This document shows positions 31,691 through 43,313 of a stretch of DNA of 64,000 bases, in pieces (within the stretch, counting starts at the first letter, position 1; each line of letters opens with the position of its first letter). A program made the position numbers and the translations under genes. The notes beneath the pieces were generated by a model, which was given only the letters and a program-made list of their open reading frames with translations, did not search any database and was not told the origin of the DNA. This DNA comes from Ascaphus truei (Eukaryota; Chordata; Amphibia; Anura; Ascaphidae): assembly GCA_036426205.1 (NCBI GenBank), contig CM071568.1, positions 47,260,483-47,324,482 on the forward strand. The letters run 5' to 3'.

Positions 31691-33540
31691 TTAAGACAGA
31701 GCGCCCTGTATGAGTGCATTGTTCTTTTGTTTGTTTTAGTAAATTGCATATCTTTTCTATGGTTTGTTTTTCTCTTCTGTGAGGGGATTATCTGAGGTCT
31801 AATATTACATTGGATCACCGACGCCCATACCTGTAATACTGAGGTTCCAGCCACCACCTTAAGAGATTTAACCTCTTCATTGCCTCATTATAATGCATAG
31901 CATGTGTGTGTGATGATTTGGGCCTTTTGCATCTATTTTGAAGCTTTTCTGCTGTATTGCACTATTTTTTTTTTTTTTTTTAATTGCACTTTTTTTTAAT
32001 TTATTTTTTATTCTTGCATATACCTGGGAGTATTTGCGCTACGTATACTGTACCAAACAATTCTAAAGACGATTGGAAATAGTATTTTTTTTCATCGGAG
32101 CTGCACTACCCCTATGGGTTTTTGTATTGTGAAGTATATTCTTATTACATTCATTTTTCACATGTCACTGGGTTGGTTTAATAGCACCTTAATGTACAAG
32201 TGAAATTTGCGCTTTAACCTCTTCATTTCTGTGTGTGTTGTTTTTTTTTTTTTTTGTGATCAGATTTCAGATCCAATATTTAAAACCAGAAACAGAACAT
32301 GAAACACAGACAGAGCTCAGTGCACATCCAGTGAAACTTATACACGGTACAGTGCCTAAATATATATGTATAGATATCTATTAAATAAAATGGTCTTTTA
32401 GTTTAACATTTTGGCCAAAGTGTTGTAAGCCCCTGAGCCACTACACGGCAGACCACATCTCAAGGGTCCCTAACACTAATATAAATTCTTAATAACCTGT
32501 GCATTACCAGGAAGAATGATTTATAAAAATCTGTCAAAATTAGTTGCATAGTTCTAAGTCTGAAGCTTTTATTAACCTGTACATTACCAGGAAAAGCACT
32601 CTGTATTAGATTTGTCACAATCATACTGCAAGCAAGCAAGTTCCCCTGAGTGGGAGATGCTATGGAGTGAGCTTTTAACCATTTAAATGTGGGAGGGGGT
32701 GAGTTTCAATTAGGTAGGAGGTTGTTCAGGATCTTGTTCAGCTGGTCTTAGCTGATTGGAAGGTGGCTCTTCCTATTTTGTAAATAAAACAATACATTGT
32801 TGTAGACTTGAGCTTTTCTGGCGTTTACAAGAAGATCGGTGGATCTTGAGCAGATTTTACAGCATTTTAGTCTCCCTAGAGTGGATCCTATGGCCATTCA
32901 CCAAAGCGTCACTGGTTTAGTACAATATACTTGCAGGATGCTATAAGCACACACTGGTAAAACCTATTGATGTACATCTGGTTATCGCATCCTAGCTCTC
33001 AGTTTTCACCTTACTGACTCAATATTGAAAGACTGAAACCATCAAAAAGACAAATTTTATGTACCCATAAACCGTTAATCTCTTAATTGTATGGTGGAGT
33101 TTAAGAGACCTGTTTTGTTGCAGTCTGCAATAGGCGAACCTGACATGTATTTTAGTTCAGTGAGGATTTAACAAAACAAGTGGTCTTTTTTCCTCCTAGT
33201 TTTCCTGCTCCTTTTTATTTCTCCCAAAATAGCACAAAACTTGTTAGTATGACTGATAAGTCTCTCCCACTTTATGGCAGCACTAGACTTCAAAGAGCCT
33301 CATCAATGTGTCTCACAATAAGACCGGTTTGCTGACACATCGGTGGAGCCTGCATGGAAAATGGCTGTGCTTTAATAGAAAACTGGATTTCCCAACATGG
33401 CTGCAGTCTTGCTTTCTCTCACACTCCGCGCTATAATGGCCGGAGTAAAGGTGTATGTCCCCTGCTGCCAATATCCGTTTCACTCTCTTCCTTTGGAGGT
33501 TCATGCTGTCCAGCTTTTCTACCCTCTCTGCATGTGGCAG
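31691..33540. other. Intergenic, no gene recognised
   Basis: AT-rich with T homopolymers (31964-31981, 32239-32255). Two blocks at 32485-32600 share ACCTGTGCATTACCAGGAA-like sequence, also similar to TTTTACCAGGAAGTAATA at about 96-114. These look like old dispersed repeats. Confidence 0.35.
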
Positions 33541-34197
33541 TCCTCTACAAACCGCTTATCTCTATACCCTCTACCTTTTCTCTCTGACTGAATCCTGGCT
33601 TTCCTTCTTTCTCGCCTATCTTTTTACTGCGGGACTTCAACTGTCGTGTGGATGAGCCCTCAGTCTCCTGGGCATCTCACCTTCTTTCTTTAACTTCTCC
33701 TTTTGGCCTCCACCAATAAACTAATATCAAGCATCCACAAGGATGGTCACTACTTAGACCTGGTCTTTACTAAAAACTTCCCTTTCTGATTTATTAAACC
33801 TCCCAACTTCCTCTCTGGCCATCAGCTCCTACCGTCCACCACCACTTATTCACCCCCACCCCCATGCCCCCCTTGTACCTGTTTTACTCGCTACTGTCAT
33901 GACCTTTGCTCCATTGACCTCTCTGCGCTGGCATGTACCCTGAACACTGACCGCTCTTCTTCCTCTGAAACTGACACACTTGTCATCTCTTACAACTTTA
34001 TCCTCTCCTCTCTTGATATTTTCCCCCTTCCCGACTCCTCTAAACCCATCCCGCTATCCACGGCCTTGGCTAAATTCACAAACGCGCTCCCATCGCACTT
34101 GCACTTGCTCCTCTGAATGCTTATGTAAGAGATCTCACACTGGCTGATTTCTGCATTATACATTTTCCCCCTCCTGTTTTAACTCTGCTCTCTAAGG
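33541..34197 (+). pseudogene. L2/CR1-like LINE, endonuclease-region remnant
   Basis: Broken frames read TESWLSFFL, then HPQGW/KDGHYLDLVFTKNFP, the kind of H-x-HG-x-x-LDLI/VFT motif found in APE endonucleases of L2/CR1 elements, and SGHQLLPSTTT. Stops and shifts are frequent. Interrupted at 34198 by another element; more LINE sequence follows at 34925. Confidence 0.6.
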
Positions 34198-34924
34198 CAG
34201 GGCTGTCAAACATGCAGCCCACGTGGTGTTGCTGTGTGGCCCTTGGCCGCTCTGCAGACCCTGTGCTTGAACCAGGTGGGAGAGCTGGGAGATTAGAACT
34301 GCGGCCTGCACTGGAAGTTGTGTGTGGATGCTGGGCCTCCTCACGCCCCTGACGGTCCTCCTCTTCCCCCCCCCCCCCTGCTTCTGTGCGTCTCTGCACC
34401 CTGCTGATGTGTGCCAGAAGTAGGGCCTGTGCGACGCCAGAGGCTCTCCCCAAGGTAAGGTGTGGAAGGGTGTATTGTGTGGGGTTTTGTGTGCTTATTA
34501 TGGGGTGGGGGGATTTGGGAGGAGTGTTTGTGGTGGTAGAGGGTATTGTCAGGGAGGTTTTTTTGTGAGGGCTATTGTTGGGGGTGGGAGGTTTGTACAG
34601 GTTTTATTGTGGGGGGTTGTGCAGGTTTTGTGGGGATGGAGGGGTCTATTGTGTGTATGTGTGTTAGAGAGAATGAGATGAGTGTCAGACTCTGTCTCCC
34701 TTCCCCCGCTCTCAGGGACACTTACCGGGATTCTCTTTCTGCTTCTTTAGATAGAGAGCGGGATGGGGGAAAGAGAGTTACCAGTGACGTTTACATATTT
34801 TTAATAAGAATAGCTCAAGAAAAAAGTATTAGTGACTATGTATTTTATTTTTTTCCTGTTGATGCCCAAGTCTTGCAGTCGGACTTAAGAATTGGTCCCT
34901 AAGCTAAACTGAGTTCGGGCCCTG
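34198..34924. mobile_element. hAT-like insertion in the L2-type LINE
   Basis: It begins CAGGGCTGTCAAACATGCAG and ends GAGTTCGGGCCCTG. The flanks are CTCTAAGG and CTCTACAC (five of eight match), a worn 8-bp duplication. The interior has polyG/T-rich and polyC stretches and no transposase. Confidence 0.5.
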
Positions 34925-35392
34925 CTCTACACACATCACTTAGTGACCTCATCAATTCTTTTGATCTTGGGTATCATCTCTACGCATATTCTACGCAGAG
35001 ATCTCTTTCCACCCCTACCCTCACCTGCAATCCTCGGATTGCCTCCTGGCTATATTCTCATGGATGGTTATTAGTTGCCTTTAAGCTAAAAGCACCTTAA
35101 ATCTCAACCCTTAAATTAAGAATTCCAATAGCCTGGACCCATGGCTACTGCCCCACACCCCCAGTCGCTCCTACCATCCATGGTGGTCACTGAAATCTAC
35201 TGCACTTGTTCCGTCACCTACAGTCTCTGTAACTCTACCAACATACCACTTAGATTGTGTACTCCCCAGGGCAGGGATTTCCTTTCCTATTGTCTGACAT
35301 TGTTGCACTTATTCTATTATTCCTTGTACTGTATTGTCTCTTTATAAAGCGCTGAGTACACCATGGGCGCAATATAAAGATATATATATATA
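34925..35392 (+). pseudogene. L2/CR1-like LINE, RT remnant and 3' tail
   Basis: HHLVTSSILLILGIIS and LYAYSTQRSLSTPTLT-like readings (in different frames) correspond to the RT segment whose catalytic YADD is here changed. The 3' tail has CCACTTAGATTGTGTACTCC, CAGGGCAGGGATT and AAAGCGCTGAGTACA, ending in a TATATA run. The same tail occurs at 62430-62615. Confidence 0.6.
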
Positions 35393-36091
35393 CAAGTGAC
35401 AGTAAATGGCTGCCATGTTCACTCTTCTGCAGGCCTCATTAAATAAAAAATGTAAATAAAAAAGATAGGATATAAATAAAACTCAGGTTGCGCTGAAGGT
35501 TATCACTTTGAGCCCACCTTCAATACCGTGCTTAACAAGACACTAATAGCACATCAGCATATGGAATAGGGGACCCTCCTAAATAAACCACACATTAGAT
35601 CAGGATACACCTATAGATCAGGATACAAATGGGAAAAGCAGCCAGTAACCAGCGAATAATTTCTACGACAAAGAAGTGATTCAAGGACACAAGCGGTTAG
35701 CGATGACATACTATAAGCACTCAGGGATCTTGAGGACATATGTCATGTTATGTTGTGAGGTCATCGATTAGCAAAATTCTACACTGAGTATATGTAAGGG
35801 ACATGCAGTGACTGAATTGAAACACAAGATGGCCCCAGAAGAACATAAACTCAGTTTACCGATTTGTGTTTCACTTTTGTCTGCTGTGACACTGACCTTT
35901 TCTCTTTCATTTGTCTGACATGTTATTTCACTCTAGAAAACGGCATCGATAAATGCAGGTTCCTATTAAATGTACAAGGACAGAGGTAAGTCATTTGTTG
36001 ATACTATAATTGCTTGAATCTCTTTCACTGGCAGAGGTGCCCTGATACCACTTGTGCATAATTGCATTGCTGGCCCCTCTGGCAAAGAAGG
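35393..36091. other. Intergenic, no gene recognised
   Basis: Nothing supportable was seen in this stretch. Confidence 0.35.
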
Positions 36092-36099
36092 TGTAAAAT

Positions 36100-36210
36100 C
36101 CGGGGTGCAGCCAACTCCAATCTTCAAGCTACCAACAAGTCAGGTTCTCAGGATGTCCCTGCTACAGCACTGATGGCTCCGCTCTTGAGGACTGGAGTTG
36201 GCTACCCCTG
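36100..36210. mobile_element. Short hAT MITE
   Basis: Ends are CCGGGGTGCAGCCAACTCCA and GGAGTTGGCTACCCCTG, inverted. Flanks TGTAAAAT (36092-36099) and TGATAAAT (36211-36218) match at six of eight positions, an aged hAT duplication. Confidence 0.7.
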
Positions 36211-36218
36211 TGATAAAT

Positions 36219-36753
36219 TAACATCTCCCTTACGTCTTTCCTTGCAGACCAGTGTAAAATGAAACTCCCTTTTGGTAACACAGTATCTACAAACCCGGTC
36301 TATTACCCGTCTCCTATTTAAATTGCATTTTAAATAAATAAACGCAATAATCACTTCATGGTTCCAAAGGCAGAGGCCAGAATGACCGAATAGGTCATTG
36401 CCTCCTTTTTGTCATTTATCCAGTGCAGCGATTTCATCGGGGCTTTCTGAATGTTTGTGTTATGACATTTTGGCAAATTAGTTGGCAAGTACATCAAAGG
36501 TTTCCGAATGATATCATAAAAATGGAGGGAATTGAATTAGCGATGAACTGAAGTTTGATCTTTCTTTGTGGAAAATAACATTGAGTGCTTTAGGGGAGAA
36601 AATAAGCAACATGCTTCCAGAATCCTACAATTCAATCCCATGCTTCCTATATTTTTAATTAGTCCGTTGTACCCCTCAGGCGATCTCTAGAAAGCCGAAT
36701 TAATTGTAAAAAGAAAAGAAAAAGCATTTGAATGATTTGCAGAGCACCCTCCT
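36219..36753. other. Intergenic, no gene recognised
   Basis: Nothing supportable was seen in this stretch. Confidence 0.35.
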
Positions 36754-36756
36754 TTA

Positions 36757-37034
36757 GGCCGCACCTATAGTGCCGTCGGCGACACGACGGGTGCCGTCGC
36801 CACCGGCGTAAGTTATATTTCGCCGGGCGGCGACGCGGGTTTCCGGCCATTTGATTGGTTCAAGGGCCGTCACATGAGGCGACAGCCCTTGAAAAATCAA
36901 ATTTTGCCGGCTACCAGTTTTCGCGTCAGCAACGTCGCTCTGTCGCATTCTCGCCGTCGCGCTTACTATAAGTCCACGCCGCGGCGGAAATGCATTTGTT
37001 TTCAGGCGACGTCGCCGCCACTATAAGCGCAGCC
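36757..37034. mobile_element. PIF/Harbinger-type MITE
   Basis: TTA flanks both ends (36754-36756 and 37035-37037). The inverted ends are GGCCGCACCTATAGTGCCGT at the left and GGCTGCGCTTATAGTGGCGG at the right in reverse complement. It is CpG-rich with many CGTCGCC/GGCGACG blocks. The 3-bp duplication and TIR suit Harbinger. Confidence 0.78.
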
Positions 37035-37037
37035 TTA

Positions 37038-38100
37038 GCATTGCTATGATGTTTAATTGTAACCCCTATTGATTAACCGTAATTTATCTGTTAATTTGAT
37101 ACACGGTGAAGAAGAAAAAAATGAATGGCTGAAAATATCTGCAAGCAAATAACCAAAACAGCTAATACAATTTCTGATCTGATGAAATTGCTACAAACTG
37201 CTCTTAGTAAAAGAGCGAAGAATATTTTTAGAAACGCAGCTGTCTGTGCTGCTGGATTATTTAAGGGGATTTGTAAAAAATTCTTATCTAAAGCAGGGGA
37301 ACCTCGGAGATGATCTGTGGTCCTCGAATCTCCGAGGACCTGCCAGTTCCCCCGAGATAGGTTTGTCCACCGGCAAGAATACTTGGCGGATACAATATGG
37401 CGGCAGGCTCGGGTGGCTAATAGAAAGCTGCAAGGTCAATGGGAGATGATGTTGCGACTTTCTATTGATGGCCCTCTGACTTATTTGTAGTTTGTTTTTG
37501 TCACACAATGACAAAAACATAAACTATCTTGGATTCAGGGGGTTCCTCGAGGTTGCAGGACCATGGATCAGTTTCAGGAGACGCCCCCTCCCCCCCAATT
37601 CCGGTACTGTTCAATAAAAATAAGTAGAAAAAGCTGGGAAGGACTCCTTTAGTATACTATGTATTCAGTGGTTAGTGCTTTCTTAAGTACTGTACTGTGA
37701 TTTTAAGAGGCAATGAGAAACAGTTCTGACCTAGTGCCCTACTTTTCCCCATCTATAACCATTAGATGGCTCGCCTATTTTAGAAACCAAACCACAGGGG
37801 CACCGGGAAGTAAAGCTGCATCATGCTCTTGTCTTAGGCATTTGCTCTTGTCTTAGGCATGTGGCATGGTTCCTTTCCAGGCGTCTTGGAGGGCAGGTGG
37901 AGCACAATCCAGTGGACTAGAGGGTACATGGGTAGAGTAGGTTTCTATGCACACATACAGCACTGTAGGTAGGAATGGCCATGCATTAAAGAGTTGAGCA
38001 TCGCTCCAGGTCAACCCTTGTTTACTGCGATTCAGTTTTGCAGCAGTATGATACTTCTGGGGGGCATATCTTAATGTCCCTCAGAAATCTGGTAGTTGAA
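37038..38100. other. Intergenic; partial inverted repeat at 37280-37590
   Basis: CAGGGGAACCTCGGAGATGA near 37294 has a loosely inverted counterpart (GGGGGTTCCTCGAGGTTGCA) near 37540, and an inner hairpin TCCTCG/CGAGGA at 37321-37340. Likely an old MITE; no gene seen. Frames here have no motif. Confidence 0.35.
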
Positions 38101-38143
38101 GGAACACAGGGCACAAACGGATTTGGAATAATTAACTCATTTA

Positions 38144-38192
38144 TTGAGCCAAACACAACGTTTCATCCTTATTGGTCTTTATCAAGTGACAT
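38144..38192 (-). ncRNA. Degenerate hammerhead-like motif
   Basis: The minus strand reads CACTTGATAAAGACCAATAA then GGATGAAACGTTGTG. The TTGATAAAG 5' core and GAAACGTT 3' core resemble the PLE motifs at 8369 and 45234, with a weak stem II. Confidence 0.4.
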
Positions 38193-38219
38193 AGTGCCAC
38201 TATGTCTTGATCTTACACA

Positions 38220-38660
38220 CCTACTTTCAAAACAAATCTAAATTAGCTAGCCACGCCTCATAAATCATATTTTCCACTCCCTTTATTCATTTGGTGGCTC
38301 GTCTCTGCACTTTTTCTATTTCCATAATGTTTTTTTGTTTTTTTTATGGAGTGGTGCCCATATGTACTCCATATTCAAGGTGTAGTCTTACTAATGCTTT
38401 ACTGAGGGGCTTAATTTCCTTCCATCCATTACCCATTTAATGCAAGATAAGATCTTATTTGTCTTTGCAGATACTGCATGACATTGGGCAGTAGTGCTAA
38501 GTCTGCTGTCTACAAACACTTAAATCCTTATCAATTAAGGATTCACCTACATTTCCCCATTTAATTTGTAAGTTGCCTGTTTATTCTCGTTTCACAAATG
38601 CATAACCCTTACATTTATCTGTATTAAACATCATCTGCCATTTACCTGCCCAAGTTAATA
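38220..38660 (+). repeat. Interspersed repeat family R1, copy 2
   Basis: Shares ordered blocks with 21595-21800, for example CCATTACCCATTTAATGCAA and GATAAGATCTT, and extends further right (CATCTGCCATTTACCTGCCC). Same strand as copy 1. Confidence 0.6.
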
Positions 38661-39560
38661 CAAAATAACAGGATAAAATAAAACAGAAAATCTAAATATG
38701 TTACCACATAACAATATCAGATCTTTTCAAAGAGGCCTGAAGCTGGAAATAAGTGTCTATTGGCAAAACACACCCTCTATGTTGAATTCTAGTTTTCATA
38801 TCCCAAAACATGCATTTTATCCACAAACTTTACAATGGGACCAAACTAAGCCCACCCTCTTGGGCATGTCCTATTTTCCCACTCATCCATCTCTAATTAC
38901 ATTTTTATGGCTTTGGAGAGAAAATAGTTTTTTTTAATTGAAAATGCCTCAGAGTATAAAATGTCCTATAACTCTTGCCCTGTATTTCCTACAATGATGC
39001 CACCTTTATCGTTGTATATTAATTATACAAATGCATGTGTAGACACCACTTTTGCCAACGTAACTTCTACTTTTGTATAAGAAAAAAAAATATGAGATAT
39101 GCCCACAGATACCTGGTCTTGTGTGGTATGATTCCTCATGCCTGACTTTATATGTAATGAATGTATATTCTGTACTCCTGTGAACATATCAGATTTTAAT
39201 TATCTTTTGTTTTGTAAATCTGTAAGGAAAATGCTAAATTGACTTTCTCTTTGCATCTAGTGGGGGGATTTTACGAGCTCTTTGAAGATGGGGTTCTGGC
39301 AGAATGGCTATTTCTGTGTATATTCTGCCACTTTACTATAAACAGTTGTGTTAAGTTATGGCTTCATCACCCCACAATCCCAGATCAGGTTGCTCTTAGA
39401 TAACCTGACCAGGAATTATTTCTAGACATTTATTTTGTTTTATTGCTTCATTGACAAAAAAGAAAAGCAAGTATTTCAAAACATAAATGAACCTGGTTTT
39501 GCAGCACACTGCATAGCAAAAAGTTATTATTGTCAAAGTCTCTATTTCTAAAAACCTAAA
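38661..39560. other. Intergenic, no gene recognised
   Basis: A frame at 38698-38937 has no motif. Nothing supportable was seen. Confidence 0.35.
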
Positions 39561-39601
39561 TTCTCTTCAACAAGGTTTTGAGAAAGGCTTGAGTCAAAAC
39601 C

Positions 39602-40219
39602 TTGAAAGTCCAGGTACCAGCCTTGTCTGCACAACTGAGGAAACCTAGTTTTAAATACTTGGGCATATGGTTTGACACCCATTTAACATTCGGGATGCAC
39701 ATTGATACCCTGACATCCAAAACCTATGCCAAACTAGGGGTACTTTACAGGAACAAATCCTCCCTTAGTCTGCTGGTGAGAAAGCGTATCGCACAGCAGA
39801 TGCTAATACCAATTATTGACTATCGGGACATAGAATACAGCTCGGCACCCCAAACCCACCTTATCAAACTTTATATCCTCTACAATTCAATAGGCCGTTT
39901 TGTTCTCCAATGCAACTACAACACACATCACTGCGAAATGCTCAAAGAACTAGATTGGTCATCACTTGAGTCTAGGCGCAAAGTTAATCTTTCCTGTCTT
40001 GCCTTCAAATACTTTCTGGGCAAGCTACCCAGCTACCTGAACAAGCTCCTCACCCCTACCACATGCAGCACTTATCATCAGAGATCTGACTCCAAAAGAC
40101 TGTTCATGGTCCCAAGGTTCAGCAAAGTATCTGGTTTCTCCTCCTCTTACCATGCACCCCACAACTGGAACAATCTACCGGAGACCCTCACAGCCGCCAC
40201 CAGGATAGCTTCTTTCTAA
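39602..40219 (+). pseudogene. Non-LTR retrotransposon, C-terminal end of RT (Rex1/L2-like)
   Basis: 205 open codons match the thumb and C-terminal extension of a CR1/L2/Rex1-type RT: FKYLGIWFDTHLTFGMHID, KLGVLYRNKSS, IIDYRDIEYSSAP, RFVLQCNYNTHHCEML, LSCLAFKYFLGKLPSYL and APHNWNNLP. The catalytic fingers and palm are missing, so it is a 5'-truncated copy, though this part remains open. The first Met is incidental. Confidence 0.8.
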
Positions 40220-40274
40220 ACTAAAGCTGCTCACATTTTAATCTGATCTGTAACTGTAACATACGCCTATAACA

Positions 40275-41215
40275 TATTATCTCTTAGGCCTTGCCCCCGC
40301 TGCCTACTACAGCGTCCGCTGTGGTGGACGCTGCACGCACGAGAGCCCTCCCCTCAATGGCGCCGGGCAGATGATTGTTCCCCGTGTGACAACATTCGGG
40401 GATAAGGTAGGCCTCACATCTGTTGGGCACTCCGCTGACCCGTATGGTCTGGTGGGATAAAGCGGTGGGCCCACATCTGTGGGGGCACCTCTGTACCCAT
40501 AGGTGGCGAGGGATGACCTGTGTGGTTCCACTTCTTGTGGCACCAGTGGAGCCGTAGTGAGCACTTGTGAGTTCCCCAGACCCTGGGGAACCACCTCGAG
40601 GCCCCGCAGACAGCCTGTGGTCTGACTCACCTGAACATCCCTTGTGCCTCCGTGGTGACGCCACTTGTTGCCCACGTGACCCAAATAACCACCTGGGGGG
40701 GCCATTTTCTTGCTGGACCGCATCCAGCAGCCGTCCCAAACCTTGGTTTAAAATGTCTGTTTGTACCCTGTATGGTCAGTCGATGTGCCCCCCGCCACCC
40801 ACCGTGGACGTCGTACGGGGCTTGCGTTATGAACCCTGTTTGTAAGGATAAATCTTTTATTTATGGGGGGGCGGGTTGGTAGGTGTATTTAATAAATTAA
40901 TGATTTTATTGTGGGTCACTGTATGTTTTTATTGTGGTGTACTGGGTGTGTACTGGGGGTGGGGGGGGGGTTCCCCAATGGTATGTGGGTAGGCCTCCCT
41001 TGTCTGTTTTGCAGCAGCAGAGGGGCCATGGGCAGGATGGGGGTGTGGAGGGGGGGGCAATGGTATGTGGGTAGGCCTCCCTTGTGGGTAGTGGGTGAGG
41101 GTGGTTAGGCCTCACGGGGTGGGCCATTGGCAGTGAGGCGCTGCATTATATGCACATCGGGATCCCCCTCCCCCTCTCACATTTACATAAACTGCACTCA
41201 CAGGAACACAGGCAG
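40275..41215. repeat. Composite GC-rich repeat region
   Basis: Starts TTAGGCCTTGCCCCCGCTGC with GCGTCCGC/GCGGACGC-like inversions (Harbinger-like appearance). GGTATGTGGGTAGGCCTCCC occurs twice (40979 and 41062 regions), marking an imperfect tandem. No gene; overlapping frames are shadows. Confidence 0.4.
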
Positions 41216-41325
41216 GGAGATTTAACAGACACATTAGGGGGAGGGGGCCTTACACATATTACAGTCAAGGCAGGGAGATTTAACAGACACATTAGGGGGA
41301 GGGGGCCTTACGCAGATTACAGTCA
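41216..41325. repeat. Two-copy tandem repeat, about 55-bp unit
   Basis: GGCAGGGAGATTTAACAGAC begins each of two adjacent units that end in ATTACAGTCAA. The copies differ at only a few bases. Confidence 0.8.
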
Positions 41326-41484
41326 AGGAGATGGGGTCATAACCAAAAGGGAACAGTTATGTTAAAAATATGTATTTAATGTACTTATTGTTGTTTATGT
41401 CTTTTAAATACACAGGGGGTGTACTGTATGTTGTTTATTGCAATGTTTATTGGGGGCAAATGTCCCCAATAAACATGCTATTCT

Positions 41485-41645
41485 GCCTTAACCCTTCATT
41501 GCCTTAGCGGCTATCAGCTATGGCAATGAAGCAGCATTTCTGTATTTTAATAATATTGTGCAGGAGCAGGGGGTCCCCTGAGCTTTGATTTGTGGCTCAG
41601 GGAACCCCCTGCTGACTGTACAATATTATTAAAAATACATTCATG
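41485..41645. repeat. Hairpin unit H, copy 1
   Basis: Contains AATAATATTGTGCAGGAGCA with its near-complement TGACTGTACAATATTATT, enclosing GGGGGTCCCCTGAGC/GGCTCAGGGAACCCCC. A second hairpin (TTCATTGCC/GGCAATGAA) precedes it. Repeated at 41947-42107. Confidence 0.75.
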
Positions 41646-41794
41646 CCTATAATTTAGATTTATTTATTTATTGTGGGGCTGCTGAGTGTGAATTTTTATT
41701 ATTGTGAGTATTGTGGGTGAAGGGGGTATTAGCCCCAACGGTGGTTGTTTAGGGCTTGCGGGTGGGGTAAACAGGACCCGGGTTAAACCCCCTC

Positions 41795-41840
41795 ATGACC
41801 GTAGCGGTATTAACTGCTACGGTCGTGAAGGGGTTAAGTG
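41795..41840. repeat. Perfect short hairpin CCCCTCATGACCGTAGC
   Basis: CCCCTCATGACCGTAGCGGT is mirrored, with one mismatch at most, by CTGCTACGGTCGTGAAGGGG around ATTAA. It lies between the two copies of hairpin unit H. Confidence 0.65.
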
Positions 41841-41946
41841 CACCCGCAACCCCCCCACCGCAAGTTCCTAAACTCACACCAAGGCCAAATACCCCCCCTT
41901 CAATCACCCACCCCCCCCCCAACCCACAATAAAGCAGTCACGGTGG

Positions 41947-42107
41947 GTTAACCCCTTCATTGCCTTAGTGGCTATCAGCTATGGCAATGAAGCAGCATTT
42001 CTGTATTTTAATAATATTGTGCAGGAGCAGGGGGTCCCCTGAGCTTTGATTTGTGGCTCAGGGAACCCCCTGCTCACTGTACAATGTTATTAAAAATACA
42101 TTCATGC
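41947..42107. repeat. Hairpin unit H, copy 2
   Basis: Nearly identical to copy 1 at 41485-41645, same orientation, including both hairpins. The two copies flank about 300 bases with the GACCGTAGC hairpin and polyC runs. Confidence 0.78.
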
Positions 42108-42183
42108 TGCTTCGTTACCATAGCACATAGCCGCAAAGGTAAGGAACGAGTGTTTATTGATATGGCTGTTTTTTTCATACTGT

Positions 42184-42433
42184 AGATGTGCAGAGGGTCT
42201 CCGGAGCTGAACCGCTTTGGTTTTAGGTCCGGGGACCCCCTGCTCCCCGAGATACAGGCCCCTTTAGGGGGTGCCGGTATCCCTCTGCTTTGTTTACATT
42301 CCGCGGTCACGTGATCGGGACCTTTAAATGCAGAGGGATACCGGCACCTCATAAAGGGGCCTGTATCTCGGGAAGTAGGGGGTCCCCGGACCTGAAACCA
42401 ATGTGGTTCAGCTCCGGAGACCCCTGCACATCT
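42184..42433. mobile_element. Long hairpin MITE, same family as 14702-15038
   Basis: AGATGTGCAGAGGGTCTCCG at the left and its near-complement at the right enclose matching blocks (GAGATACAGGCCCCTTTA, GCCGGTATCCCTCTGC). Arms are about 105 bases. The AGGGTCTCCGGAGCTGAA core links it to the element in POP1 intron 7. Confidence 0.75.
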
Positions 42434-43313
42434 ACACTATGAATAAAAATGTATTTTAAATCATTTTTAATGTGCCGATGTTTGCGCAGAGAGAGCAGCG
42501 GATCTCTCTCTGCTGCAAACACATCTCGCCAGGGGATGGCCTATAGTATCATTGATGTGCATATACAGTACTGTATGTGTATGTTAGGCGTTATAGGGGT
42601 TGTTGTTATACAGTATATACTGTATATATACAGTATATACTGCATTACAATTCATGAATTTCTGCCATCTGGCGATCACGCGAAGCATTGCAGCCTATTA
42701 AATCCTGAACCATTATCAATAAAAGCATCAACCGCGCGTCAGCCATGACCCGTGGCTGGGAACGCAAATGGAACGCGGCATGCTCCGGGTGAACAGCGTC
42801 GCATTCCAGGAACAAGCCGGTGATAAACCGGTGATTTGTTAGAATAAAAGCTGCCGCAGCAGTAGGTGTGAAGTTCTATTACGGTTACTGCATTAATATG
42901 CTATATGTTCCCCACCCCCATGTATCATAATTAAAGACACCCTCTTAGTGATACCAACTTTAAAATGAATAGAAATAAGCACACAATGGATGGAACCAAA
43001 ACCTGATGCAAATATACAGTAAGTATAAGGAAATGTATACCCAGTATTTTTCATTTAGTTATATTATATCATCATATACTATTCTATATTAAACCGGGTC
43101 AAATCACAGTGTCATCTCTCCTTGTGAGCTTGATCAAGTCTTTTTATCTCCCTGTGTCTGAGGCACCAAAATTAGGGCCATCCACACAGCTCTGTCAAAT
43201 CAGGGCTCATAGCGTGACGTTACCCAAATCAATAAAATATGGTATTTTCCATGAGGTTAATACATATCCACAAAGTTAATTATACTGTATGCACACAAAA
43301 AAAGTCTGTTGTA
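42434..43313. other. Intergenic, microsatellite and SINE fragment
   Basis: 42600-42650 is a palindromic TACAGTATATACTG array. 43130-43180 carries TTTTTATCTCCCTGTGTCTG and AGGCACCAAAATTAG, a SINE block seen inverted at 1640-1690. No gene. Confidence 0.45.

Noticed and set aside
41216..42110. CRISPR-like array
   Set aside because: Only two tandem units and two dispersed hairpin units; the genome is eukaryotic and spacing is irregular.
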